A DNA stretch of 10,000 bases from Eimeria necatrix (GCF_000499385.1 NW_013652628.1:35001-45000), one strand, 5' to 3'. Positions 1-7,752 are shown, counted from the first letter of the stretch. The notes: a model not told the origin generated them from the sequence alone. Numbers and translations: made by a program.

Positions 1-1
1 A

Positions 2-93
2 GCAGCAGAAACAGCAGAACCAGCGGCCGACGCAGCGGCAGGAGCACACGAATTGCAGCTGGCTTTAGTCGCTCAAGACACAGGTACCAAAGA

Positions 94-146
<53 letters not shown>

Positions 147-305
147 TGCAGCAGCAGCAGCAGCAGCAGCAAGATTTGGTTGCCAGCGAAACAGAAGAGG
201 ACAGGACGGACTTCGGAGCAGCAGGGCAGTACACAAGCAAACGGATACTAAAGGCCATGGGAATGCAGCAGCAGCTGCAGCTGCAGCAGCAGCAGCAGCA
301 GCAGC

Positions 306-340
<35 letters not shown>

Positions 341-443
341 AGCACTGCTGTGGAGCGAGAGGCAGCAGCAGTGAAGCAGCGGCGACCCCGCAGCAGCAGC
401 AGAAGCACCAGCACCCCCACAGAGCGCAAACGACTTAAGAAGA

Positions 444-508
<65 letters not shown>

Positions 509-634
509 GTGGAAGTTGTGGGGGCCGAGGGAGAGGAAGCAGCAGCAGCAGCAGCAGCAGCAGAAGTGTTGATCAACGAAATTGATGACCTGGATATAGA
601 TGCAGCAGCAGAAGCCGCAGCACAAAAAATCTGA
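2..634 (+). CDS. 3' portion of a Gln/Ala-rich, probably nuclear protein (5' partial)
   Basis: The frame starting at base 2 is open from the window edge to a TGA at 632-634, and no ATG marks a start, so the gene or exon begins upstream. The visible 210 residues alternate poly-Gln runs (up to 20 Gln at 446-505) with unique stretches: an acidic segment (ETEEDRTDFGAAGQYTSKRI), a basic Ser/Arg segment (RRPRSSSRSTSTPTERKR) followed by LKKR, an Ala run, and an acidic C-terminus (INEIDDLDIDAAAEAAAQKI). RKRLKKR resembles a monopartite nuclear localisation signal, so a nuclear role is possible. I recognise no domain. The other frames over this stretch give only Cys/Leu runs or stop. It is convergent with the TRM82-like gene across the GCTA array. 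Confidence is high that it is coding, low on function. Confidence 0.6.
446..505 (+). repeat. (CAG)20 perfect trinucleotide tract
   Basis: Twenty uninterrupted CAG units encode poly-Gln directly after a basic RKRLKKR motif in the first gene. It is the longest pure tract of that gene; others at about 97-171 and 262-335 are interrupted by CTG or GAG. Confidence 0.95.
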
Positions 635-638
635 AGAG

Positions 639-687
639 CAGCAGCAGCTGCAGCAGCAGCAGCAGCAGTAGCAGCAGCAGCAGCAGA
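639..687 (+). repeat. CAG tract downstream of the first stop codon
   Basis: An interrupted CAG run (one CTG and one TAG) begins five bases after the TGA of the first gene, so it would lie in its 3' untranslated region. The bases from 688 to 764 hold no gene that I can see and grade into the GCTA array. Confidence 0.8.
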
Positions 688-764
688 CGCTGCTTCCTCG
701 CTTAAGCTGTGCTGCTGGCCGCTCAATGAGACAGCTAGCCAGACTCCAGAGCCCCCGCTGCAAC

Positions 765-1572
765 AGCTAGCTAGCCAGTTAGCTAGCTAGCCAGCTGGCT
801 AGCTAGCTAGCTAGCCAGCCAGTTAGCTAGCTAGCCAGCTAGCTAGTCAGTTGGATAGTTAGTTAGCTAGCTAGCTAGCCAGTTAGTTAGCTAGCTAGCT
901 AGCCAGTAAGTCAGGTAGCTAGCTAGCTGGCCAGCTAGCTAGCTAGCTGCTCAAACATGTCTATGAACAGCTAGCTGGCTAGCTAGCTGGCTAGCCAAAG
1001 TGCCCAGGCAGCAGCTGGCTAGTTAGCTAGCTAGCTGACTAGCTAGCTAGCTAATTGGCTAGCTAGCTAGCTGCGCATTGTCTATTATTTCCTGCAACAG
1101 CTAGCTGGCCAGCTAGCTGAACATCTAGCTAGCCACATGCATAGCTAGCTGGCTAGCTAGCAAATTAGCTGGGAACCCGTGTGGCTGGCTAGCTAGCTGG
1201 CCAGCTAGCTGAACATCTAGCTAGCCACATGCATAGCTAGCTGGCTAGCTACATGTATAGCTAGCTAGCTAGCTATGTGTGTGGCTAGCTGGCTAGCTAC
1301 ATGTATAGCTAGCTAGCTAGCTATGTGTGTGGCTAGCTAGCTACCAGCTAGCTAGCTAGATGTATAGCTAGCTAGCTAGCTACATACGTGGCTAGCTAGC
1401 TACCAGCTAGATAGCTAGATGTATAGCTAGCTAGCTAGCTAGCTATGCATCTAGCTAGCTAGCTGGATATCTGCCTGCCTTTCTAGCTCGCTAGCTTATT
1501 AGCTAGCTAGCTGGCTAGCTAGCTCTCCAGCTAGCTAGCCAAATAGCCGGCTACCTGGCTAGCTAGCTAGCA
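765..1572. repeat. GCTA/CTAG tetranucleotide satellite, about 0.8 kb
   Basis: The stretch is dominated by runs of GCTAGCTA broken by GGCC, CCAG, GTTA and ATGT variants. The unit is its own reverse complement, so the array reads alike on both strands and can fold back on itself throughout. A four-base unit containing TAG places stops in all frames every 12 bases, which explains why no coding frame exists here. Three interruptions (about 950-970, 995-1013 and 1072-1098) are unique sequence. Longer units repeat in the right half: a 61-base exact duplication, and a unit of about 48 bases with ACATGTATAGC and a GTGTGTGG tail. It separates two convergent genes. I see no transposase and no clear target-site duplication. 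Confidence 0.9.
1099..1251. repeat. 61-bp exact direct duplication inside the GCTA array
   Basis: Positions 1099-1159 are identical to 1191-1251, an offset of 92 bases. The unit includes non-GCTA bases (GAACATC and CCACATGCATAG), so the identity is not just simple-sequence chance. The second copy runs straight into the unit of about 48 bases repeated at 1243 and 1291. This indicates recent local duplication within the array. Confidence 0.85.
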
Positions 1573-1665
1573 AGCCATTCGTGTGTAAGAAGGATTTGAT
1601 GAAATGCCAAAAGTTTGTTCTCCCTCTTTGAGGTGCGGAGCCTGCTGCAGCGGGAGTTGCTGCTA

Positions 1666-1674
1666 TCACTGCAA

Positions 1675-1707
<33 letters not shown>

Positions 1708-1818
1708 GAGCTGCTGCTGCTGCTGCTGCTGCAGGTGTTTGTGCTTCAGCCGTTTGGCCCGGCGCTCTTCAGGCGTTGCTGCTGCTGGGTTTCTCGTTTC
1801 CTTCCACCAGTAGCACTC

Positions 1819-1872
<54 letters not shown>

Positions 1873-2142
1873 AGGGGCAGGAGGCGGCAGGGTGCCTTGC
1901 AGCAGGGGGAGGAGGCAGGTGCTCTGCTGCGCTTGCTGTTGCTGCTGCTGCTCTTGCTGCTGCTGCTGCTCTTGCTGCTGCTGCTGCTGTTCTTGCTGCT
2001 GCTGCTGCTGTTCTTGCTGCTGCTGCTGCTGTTCTTGCTGCTGCTGCTGTTGCATGCGTCTGAGCACTTCCAGCTCCAGGCAAACGGGCGGCTGCAGCTG
2101 CCCTTCCCTGTCGATAACCCAGCCAATTAGAATGCTGCCATC

Positions 2143-2205
<63 letters not shown>

Positions 2206-2316
2206 GATGGGCTCGAATATCGGCAGCAAATCTATTTCGGACTTTGGGTGGCGAACCACCAGCAGCGACCCCACAGAGCAGCCCAAAGGCAGCACCAGCG
2301 CCTCTCCAAACACCTC

Positions 2317-2359
<43 letters not shown>

Positions 2360-2495
2360 AGCAGCAGCAGGGCGTGCTTGTTGTAGGGGATCAGCAGCAG
2401 CCCCTTGAGCTGCAGCGTCTGCACAACCAGCAGCTGCTGCTGCTCATCTGCGAAGAGCTTAACCGGCAGCAGGTGGCCCTGCAGCACAGCAGGAA

Positions 2496-2536
<41 letters not shown>

Positions 2537-2861
2537 AGCAGCTGCTGCTGCAGCAGCAGCTGCAAGTCTTGCTTTTTAAAAAGCGAAAGAGGAGAGAGAG
2601 ACAAAACCCCACGGGGGTGCAGCTGCCCGGTGTACATACACCACAAACGCAGAGTGCAGTCCCCGCTGCTGCTGACCACCCACTTCTGCTGCAGCAGCGA
2701 TTTGCTGCTGCTGCTGCTGTCTTTGCTGCTGCTGCTGCTGCTGTCTTTGTTGCTGCTGCTGCAGTCACTGCTGCTGCTGGAGCTGCCGTTGCTGGCGCAG
2801 TGGTTGTCGGCGCCGTCGCCGCTTCTGCTGCTGCCGTCCTTGCTGCTGCTGCTGTCCTTGC

Positions 2862-2899
<38 letters not shown>

Positions 2900-3060
2900 C
2901 AAAGTATGGGTGCTGCATCTGTTATGAAATCCAAATGCCCCAAATGCGCTGTCTCCAGCTGCCACGGAGAAGCAGCAAAGCAGAGCCGCACCTTCTCGTC
3001 TCTGTCTCCCGTCAGCAGCAGCAGCTGCTGCTGCTCCTGCTGCTGCTGCTGCTGCTGCTG

Positions 3061-3094
<34 letters not shown>

Positions 3095-3193
3095 AGGTCA
3101 ATCACCTTGAGGCATGTGACAGTCGTCAAATGCGCCATTACAGGAACGTCTTGGTCTGCCTCGTCTTCACTGAGCTCTCCAAATGCGTCACCT

Positions 3194-3246
<53 letters not shown>

Positions 3247-3509
3247 ACTGTTGGTGCTGCTGTTGGCGGGTTGCTCGTCGGTGCGGTTCCCCTTTGCTGC
3301 AGGATCTGCTGCTGCTGCTGCTGCTGCGTCTGCTGCCGCTGCTGCCGTCGTTGCTGCTGCAGCAGCCTTTGCTGCTGCTGTTGCTGTTACTGCTGCTGCT
3401 TGCATTTGCTGCAGCAGCACATCCCCTGCCAGCCGCTGCTGGCCTCCTATAGATTCCAGCGGCAGCAAAAATACATCACCAAACTTGTCACACAGCAGCA
3501 CGCTCATCC

Positions 3510-3553
<44 letters not shown>

Positions 3554-3673
3554 GTGGGGATGAAGCAAGCAGCAGAGGCTTTCTTGCGCTGCACGCGCTG
3601 CTGCAGCAGCTGAAAAGGTTCGCCTTTCCAAAGACACAGCAGCTTATCATCTGCTGCAGTGAGCCACACGCAA

Positions 3674-3719
<46 letters not shown>

Positions 3720-4056
3720 TGCAGGGGGCCCGGGCGTAGACGGGGTAGCTGCTGCTGCGCCTTCCGCAGTCCAGGCAGACGCAGTCTGCTGCAGCAACGT
3801 CCAGGGTGTGCTGCAGGTGCTGCTGCTGCTGCTGCTGCTGCTGCAGCTCTTGAGGGTCTATTAGGGGGTTGTTGTCGCTCGCTGCTGCTGCTGCTGCTGC
3901 CTGCTGCTGCTGCTGCTGCGCTGGGAGCCAGTGCTGCTGCTGGTAGTCAAAGAGAAGCAAAGAGCTGCCGTGAGCGGCAAGCAGCAGCGGCTTGTGTGGG
4001 TGCAGCAGCAGCGGGGGCTGCGGTATGGCCGGCAGCGGGCAAGAAAGGGGCTTCAT
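1666..4056 (-). CDS. TRM82: TRM82/WDR4-like WD40 subunit of tRNA (guanine-N7) methyltransferase
   Basis: This 796-residue protein matches the non-catalytic partner of TRM8/METTL1, which makes m7G46 in the tRNA variable loop. Diagnostic segments, in order: VWLTAADDKLLCLW (about 130), SVLLCDKFGDVFLLPL (about 186), HLTTVTCLKVID (about 310), LLTGDRDEKVRLCFAASPW (about 348), HLGHLDFITDAA (about 372) and WVVSSSGDCTLRLW (about 460). GDRDEKVR followed by GHLDF and SSSGDCTLRLW is the TRM82/WDR4 signature, in the region that family uses to hold the catalytic subunit. The family is usually 400-450 residues; the excess is Gln, Ser and Ala runs, apparently in propeller loops. ATG at 4056 is the first after an in-frame TAA at 4084-4086, in context CGAAAATGAAG. 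The end is a tandem TGA TAG. No intron is needed. The methyltransferase itself is not in the window. Confidence 0.85.
2629..2642. promoter_or_regulatory. palindromic motif copy 1 (GGTGTACATACACC)
   Basis: This lies inside the TRM82-like coding region, where its minus strand reads TGG TGT ATG TAC ACC, i.e. W-C-M-Y-T of a WD repeat. The flank CACCACAAA is shared with the copy at 7588. The function of the motif is unknown; here it may be chance within codons. Confidence 0.5.
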
Positions 4057-4324
4057 TTTCGGAAAAAAGAAATAAAAAAGGATTTATTTATTTAAATTTA
4101 ATCATTTATTTTAATTTAATTTCAAATTATTCAAAAAACTCGGAAAAAACAGCCCCAAACACCCCAGCAGCCATTCAAAACGCATGCACCGCTCGCGGGA
4201 AGTGACTCTGGAAATGGCGATTTAAATGCTTAAAAAGAATTACTTTTAATTTAAATTAATTTAATTTATTTTATTTTAATTAATTTAAATTTAAAATTCA
4301 ATTTTTAATTCCTTTTCTCCGCAG
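4057..4324. other. AT-rich upstream region of the TRM82-like gene
   Basis: The region between the start codon and the first exon-like island is largely T/A runs, with one GC-richer island at about 4140-4215. It probably holds the promoter and 5' leader of the minus-strand gene. A short frame opens at an ATG at 4184 (MHRSREVTLEMAI, then stop) but I see no convincing splice to extend it. Confidence 0.5.
4182..4189. promoter_or_regulatory. GCATGCAC, possible ApiAP2-type site
   Basis: GCATGC cores are known ApiAP2-type promoter elements in coccidia and other apicomplexans. This copy sits about 130 bases upstream of the TRM82-like start codon, in the only GC-richer patch of the intergenic region. 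Similar cores at about 2053, 7810 and 9751 lie in coding or repeat DNA, so the motif alone is weak evidence. Confidence 0.3.
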
Positions 4325-4535
4325 TTTACAGCATTTCAGAAGCTCTTCAGATCCTCAAGCCCCATTTTGTTCAGCAGCAGCAGCAGCAGCAGAAAGAGTT
4401 CAAATTGAACACTTTTTGACTTATTTCTTTTTTATTTTTATTTTTATTTATTTTATTTATTTTTTAATTTATTTTGTTTTCAAATTAAACAGCAAAATCC
4501 ATCAACTCTCGCGGATTCCCCAGTTGTTACACACT

Positions 4536-4567
<32 letters not shown>

Positions 4568-4649
4568 TCTAGCAGCAGCAGCAACAGTAGCTCTAGCAGC
4601 AGCAGCTACAATAAGACGAGTTGGAGTAAATGAATTGTTTGGAAACTGA
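4325..4649 (+). CDS. candidate 3' exons of an unknown + strand gene
   Basis: Two GC-richer islands sit in AT-rich DNA. The first follows a good acceptor (CCTTTTCTCCGCAG, ending 4324) and reads YSISEALQILKPHFV, then seven Gln, then KEFKLNTF and a stop at 4417-4419. The second follows AAATTAAACAG (ending 4492). Splicing from GA|GTTCAA at 4398 to 4493 gives a 95-base intron and joins Lys-Asp to KIHQLSRIPQLLHT and an Ala run, ending at 4649. Alternatively the second island reads in another frame as QNPSTLADSPVVTH, a Ser run and YNKTSWSK, stopping at 4633. CAG lies on the + strand, as in coding DNA here. No upstream start exon was identified and no family is recognised. Confidence 0.25.
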
Positions 4650-5097
4650 ATTAAAAAAGGTTTTGTTTTGTTTTGTTTTCATTTATTAAAAGTTCAAAAT
4701 AAAATAAAAAAGAAAAATAGAAAATTCAAATAAATAATTTTGGCCTTTTTGCTGCTGCAGCAGCCGCTGGGCCTCAGCTTTGATTTAAAAGTATAAATAA
4801 AAACTTGTAAAAGTATTTTAATTCGAAATAAAAGAATTAAAAAGGATTTAAAACGAAAAAAATGATTTAAATCAATTAAAATGGATTTAAAATGATTTAA
4901 AAAAATTAAAAATCATTTAAAATAATTTTTTTTTTCAAAATTTCATTTCTTCGCCGCTTTCCACTTCTCCGCTGCTGTACAGACACCCGAACGCAGTGGG
5001 CGGTCTTCAAAACTTTTTTTGAAAAGTTAAAAAAATAAAAAAAGAAATAATTAAAAGAAATAATTAAAAAGATATAATAAAACAATAATAAAATATA
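4650..5097. other. AT-rich intergenic spacer
   Basis: No gene is seen. It contains a short TTTTG run (4661-4679), many AAATGATTTAAAA-like tracts and one GC-richer patch at 4950-5010. That patch carries a degenerate copy of the palindromic motif (4976-4989) and is followed by a small inverted repeat, AACTTTT/AAAAGTT (5011-5028). Confidence 0.6.
4976..4989. promoter_or_regulatory. degenerate palindromic motif copy (TGTACAGACACCCG)
   Basis: It differs by one base from TGTACATACACCC of the other copies. It sits in the only GC-richer patch of an AT-rich spacer, which makes a decayed copy plausible. Confidence 0.3.
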
Positions 5098-5911
5098 TCT
5101 TAAAATAAATAAATAAATAAATAACTAAATAAATAAATAAAAGATTAAATGAACAAATGGGAAGAAACTGATGAAGTGAATTGTTAAAAGAAATAAATAA
5201 AATAAAATAACAAAATAAAATAAAATAAATAAATTGAAATAAATAAAAGTCAAAACAAATAAATAAAACAAAATATGAAAAAAAGGAAATAAAAAGAAAG
5301 TGAAAAGGTGATTAAATTAAATGGTATTTTTGACGGCCAAAAGAAATTTAAAAAATTGACTTCAAATTCAAAAAAAATAAAATGCATTAAATAAATAATA
5401 TAAATAAATAAATAAATTTAAATAAGTGAATAAATAATATAAATAAATAAATAAATCTAAATAAATAAATGTATAAATAAACTCATTCAATAAATAAATT
5501 TATATAAATAAATAAATAAACTCATTATAAATAAATAAATAAATAAACTCATTAAATAAATAAATTCAAACAAATAAATAAATGGAAGTAAATAAATAAA
5601 TAAATAACAAATAAATAAATCAATAAATAAATAAACTCCATTAATAAATAAATTGAAATAAATAAATCAAATAAATTTCAACTTTAAAAATCAAAAAAAT
5701 AAATTTAATCGAATAAATAAATTTTTTTAAATTCATTTTTTTTTAAAACCAAAAAAGGCAAAGACGGAAAATAAAACTTTTGGAAATAAACAGATCACTA
5801 GAAACAAATAAATAAACAAATAAATAAACAAATAAACAAATAAATAAATAAATAAATGAATAAATAAATAAATAAATAAACAAATAAATAAATAAATAAA
5901 ATAAATAAATA
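5098..5911. repeat. (AAAT)n-type satellite, about 0.8 kb
   Basis: AAATAAAT runs are interrupted by short variants. A higher-order element AAATAAACTCATT recurs at about 5475, 5514 and 5541, with a variant (ACTCCATT) at 5635. The minus strand reads TTT ATT TAT TTA, so it lacks stops in long stretches and gives Phe-Ile-Tyr-Leu repeats; I regard these as artefacts unless transcripts say otherwise. The + strand contains frequent TAA. Confidence 0.9.
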
Positions 5912-5912
5912 A

Positions 5913-6018
5913 TTAAAAGAATCCCGTCTTGGAAGCTCTTTGCAAATAATGCCATCTGCAGGTGTTGGCGCTGCAGCCTTTTTCTTTGCCTTTGCATTTA
6001 TCCAAATGAATTTCATTT

Positions 6019-6056
<38 letters not shown>

Positions 6057-6198
6057 GCTGCTGCTGCTGCTGCTGCGGCTGCGGGTGGTGGTGGTCTTCC
6101 TGCTGCTGCTGCTGCAGCAGCAGCAGCAAGCTGAGGGCTCGAGGCCTCCAGATATGACCTTGTAAGTGCTTCGGCTGCTTCGGCCGAAGCTTGCTGCA

Positions 6199-6247
<49 letters not shown>

Positions 6248-6506
6248 GTGCTTTTCTTGTATCCCTCGCTCGGCCGACGCGAGGAGCTGCTGCTGCTGCT
6301 GCAGTTGCAGGCAGCGCAGCAGCGAGGAGAAAAGGCACCGGCTGCAGCAGCAGCAGCAGCTGCGGCTGCTGCTGCTGCTGCTGCTGCTGCAGTCCCATGG
6401 GAGACAAGCTCCGAGGTGTATGTACACCCCAAGTTTCCTGCCCCTTGAAACGCGGGAGACTGCGGCTTCTTCTTTCGGAAGCAAAAAGCCCTAGGGGCTG
6501 CGCCAT
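5913..6506 (-). CDS. candidate Ala/Gln/Ser-rich protein, frame uncertain
   Basis: A GC-rich island runs from an ATG at 6506 to a stop at 5913, 197 codons. It starts MAQPLGLFASERRSRSLPRF and ends with a unique segment, KNEIHLDKCKGKEKGCSANT, just before the AAAT array. A second minus frame is also persuasive: it reads LLASAERGIQEKH, a Gln run, ASAEAAEALTRSYLEASSPQ, Ala runs, then KMKFIWINAKAKKKAAAPTP and ADGIICKELPRRDSF, but it has no ATG start and runs into the satellite. The third minus frame is open too. Possibly one frame is used after splicing from an upstream exon. CTG on the + strand favours minus coding. No family is recognised; it could also be non-coding repeat. Confidence 0.3.
6019..6125. 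repeat. CTG/CAG tract cluster in the GC-rich island
   Basis: Interrupted CTG runs on the + strand switch to CAG at about 6113. Related runs are at 6199-6245, 6288-6303 and 6344-6391. None changes the frame openness on the minus strand, which is why three frames coexist here. Confidence 0.85.
6177..6190. repeat. 14-bp perfect palindrome GCTTCGGCCGAAGC
   Basis: A perfect 14-base palindrome lies between two CTG tracts. It follows a GTAAGT (6162-6167) that would be a good + strand splice donor. Possibly it is only coding sequence by chance. Confidence 0.4.
6415..6428. promoter_or_regulatory. palindromic motif copy 2 (GGTGTATGTACACC)
   Basis: The flanks read CCGAG on the left and CCA on the right, matching the copies at 7524 and 7834. 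It lies near the 5' end of the candidate minus gene, about 80 bases inside its ATG. Confidence 0.5.
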
Positions 6507-6512
6507 GGCTGC

Positions 6513-6540
6513 AAACCCTAAACCCTAAACCCTAAACCCT
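6513..6540 (+). repeat. interstitial telomere-like array (AAACCCT)4
   Basis: Four perfect AAACCCT units start seven bases upstream of the ATG at 6506. This is the coccidian/plant-type telomere unit. It is interstitial, because unique sequence continues on both sides. Confidence 0.95.
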
Positions 6541-6573
6541 AGGAGGGGGAGGAAGGGTGAAGAATGGGGTGGA

Positions 6574-6592
6574 GGTTTAGGGTTTAGGGTTT
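6574..6592 (-). repeat. opposed telomere-like array (TTTAGGG)2 plus TTT
   Basis: Two perfect TTTAGGG units plus a partial one lie in the opposite orientation to the array at 6513-6540, with about 33 bases of G-rich spacer between them. The two arrays can pair as a hairpin, or the G-rich strands could form quadruplex structures. Confidence 0.9.
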
Positions 6593-6671
6593 GGCTGCGC
6601 CTGCGCAAGGAAGACCCTTGAAAAGACTCTTTTTCTCCGGATTAGTTGAATTTGAATTGTTTTTTCTTTTT

Positions 6672-6722
6672 GAATTTAAATTATTTATTCTTTTGGAAGA
6701 AAAGAATAAATAATTCAAATTC
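6672..6722. repeat. 23-bp-stem hairpin with 5-base loop
   Basis: The arm at 6672-6694 pairs with 6700-6722 with a single mismatch; the loop is GGAAG. AT-rich sequence raises the chance of inverted repeats, but a 22-of-23 stem with a tight loop is well beyond neighbouring sequence. It could be a transcript hairpin or a relic of a foldback element. Confidence 0.8.
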
Positions 6723-6728
6723 CAATTC

Positions 6729-6746
6729 AGATCTTCGGGAAGATCT
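6729..6746. repeat. second hairpin AGATCTTC/GAAGATCT
   Basis: Perfect 8-base arms are separated by GG, only six bases downstream of the 23-base stem. The following 80 bases are GC-rich and charged in two + frames (LREDLAKRSSGKSASAASLR in one), but every + frame stops by about 6840, so no gene is called. Confidence 0.7.
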
Positions 6747-6908
6747 AGCCAAGAGGAGCAGCGGGAAGAGCGCGAGCGCTGCGAGCCTCCGCGAACTCCG
6801 AGAAAGGCAGCAAACAAAGAGCAAATAACTAAATAAAGAGTCAAAAAATCATAAATTGAAAATATTAAAAGATTAAAATCTCTTTTTCAAAACAAATGAC
6901 TGTTTCAG

Positions 6909-7668
6909 TTCCAGATTTGGCCCGCGAGTTTCCCCGGGACCTCCGCAGCTAGCCGCGCGGGAAGGCGCGGGGGCCAGCTAGGCGGAAACCGCGGCGATCT
7001 GAGTTTGAAATCTCTTTAAAATAATTAAAAAATTACTTCCAAAACTTTTAAATATTCAATTTAACTTTATTTCACAAAAAGTCTCACAAAATGTTTTCTA
7101 TTTCAGCTTTCTTTCCCCCGCCGCCGACGCCGCCCGCCGACGCGCAGCTGTCTAGACACCTGAAACGCCGTTTGCTCGATTTCAGGTTTCGGACTTCATC
7201 CATTTATTTATTTAAGTCATTTTATATAATTTAAATGACATAATAAAACTATTTAAGAGAGAATTTCCTTTTTTTCCCGCGATTTCAGAGCTCTAATCGC
7301 CTATTTCATCAGACCCTCCGCTCTTCACGCCTTCACCATTTCCTCTGCAAATTTCCGCTATTTTCGCTTATTTCTCTGCAATTCTCTTTATTTGAGCACT
7401 TCATTCTTTTATTTTTCATTTATTATTTTTATTTTTGTCCATTTAATTCGTTTTCCGCTTTATTTCGACAAAAATCGCAAAAATGAGTTTCTTGAATTTC
7501 CAGTTCTGCCGCTGCCCTTCCGAGCTGTACGTACACCCCAGCACTTCCGCAGATTTTCTTTTTTGGTTTTCTGCAGTTCTTTTCTCGGGTGTACGTACAC
7601 CACAAATCGAGTTCTTTTTTTTCGTGCTGCTAGCTTCAAAAAACTCGAACCAAGCCCAAATAAGCTGC

Positions 7669-7709
<41 letters not shown>

Positions 7710-7715
7710 CTGTAG
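6909..7715 (+). CDS. candidate three-exon unknown gene (internal and 3' exons)
   Basis: Three GC-richer blocks each follow a TTTCAG acceptor. Exon a, 6909-7002, reads FQIWPASFPGTSAASRAGRR and on to GNRGDL. Exon b, 7107-7185, reads FFPPPPTPPADAQLSRHLKR then RLLDF. Exon c starts at 7289 with RALIAYFIRPSALHAFTISS. Donors are GA|GTTTGA at 7003 and CAG|GTTTCG at 7186. Introns are 104 and 103 bases, and the phases agree at both joins, giving 200 codons including a stop at 7715. Weak points: there is no start exon, the first donor is poor, the T-rich exon c stays open partly because it lacks A, and it ends in poly-Leu, unusual for this genome style. Exon c may therefore end earlier. Confidence 0.25.
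7524..7537. promoter_or_regulatory. palindromic motif copy 3 (GCTGTACGTACACC)
   Basis: One base off the perfect palindrome. Flanks CCGA and CCA match the copies at 6415 and 7834. It lies 64 bases before copy 4 in a T/C-rich region. Confidence 0.5.
7588..7601. promoter_or_regulatory. palindromic motif copy 4 (GGTGTACGTACACC)
   Basis: The only fully self-complementary 14-base copy. It is followed by ACAAA, as at 2629. Confidence 0.55.
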
Positions 7716-7752
7716 CTGGTGCTGCTGCTGCTGTTGCTGCTGCTGCTGCAGC
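7664..7752. repeat. interrupted CTG tract
   Basis: CTG runs are broken by TTG, TAG and GTG. Minus frames through it give poly-Gln or poly-Ala, each only short and without a convincing start, so I do not call a gene on the minus strand at 7443-7863. Confidence 0.85.

Noticed and set aside
73..763. Minus-strand frames rich in Cys, Leu and Ala opposite the first gene
   Set aside because: They are shadows of CAG tracts. Their unique segments look random and the Gln/Ala frame on + is continuous from the window edge.
765..1572. CRISPR array or transposon
   Set aside because: Repeats are tetranucleotide-based without regular spacers. No transposase, terminal inverted repeat or target duplication is visible.
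1573..1665. Continuation of the TRM82-like frame past the tandem TGA TAG (QLPLQQAPHLKEGEQTFGIS)
   Set aside because: It is protein-like but needs read-through of two adjacent stops, and no splice sites bypass them. Treated as 3' untranslated sequence.
2152..3864. Long + strand frame of 570 codons opposite the TRM82-like gene
   Set aside because: It is poly-Leu and poly-Ala from CTG runs with no recognisable domain. The minus strand carries clear WD40 and TRM82 signatures.
5743..5997. Phe-Ile-Tyr-Leu repeat frames in the AAAT array as membrane proteins
   Set aside because: Any stop-free AAAT microsatellite gives this translation. There is no independent start or conserved block.
6513..6540. 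Chromosome end
   Set aside because: Only four units, with unique sequence and an opposed array following, so it is interstitial.
6909..7002. tRNA or other structured RNA gene in the GC-rich patch
   Set aside because: I could not fold a cloverleaf, nor find A/B box patterns. The partial inverted repeat around the CAGCTAG segments is imperfect.
7158..7187. Inverted repeat ACCTGAAA/TTTCAGGT as a regulatory stem
   Set aside because: It is only 8 bases with a 14-base loop, and the right arm overlaps the proposed splice donor. It is within chance for this length of sequence.
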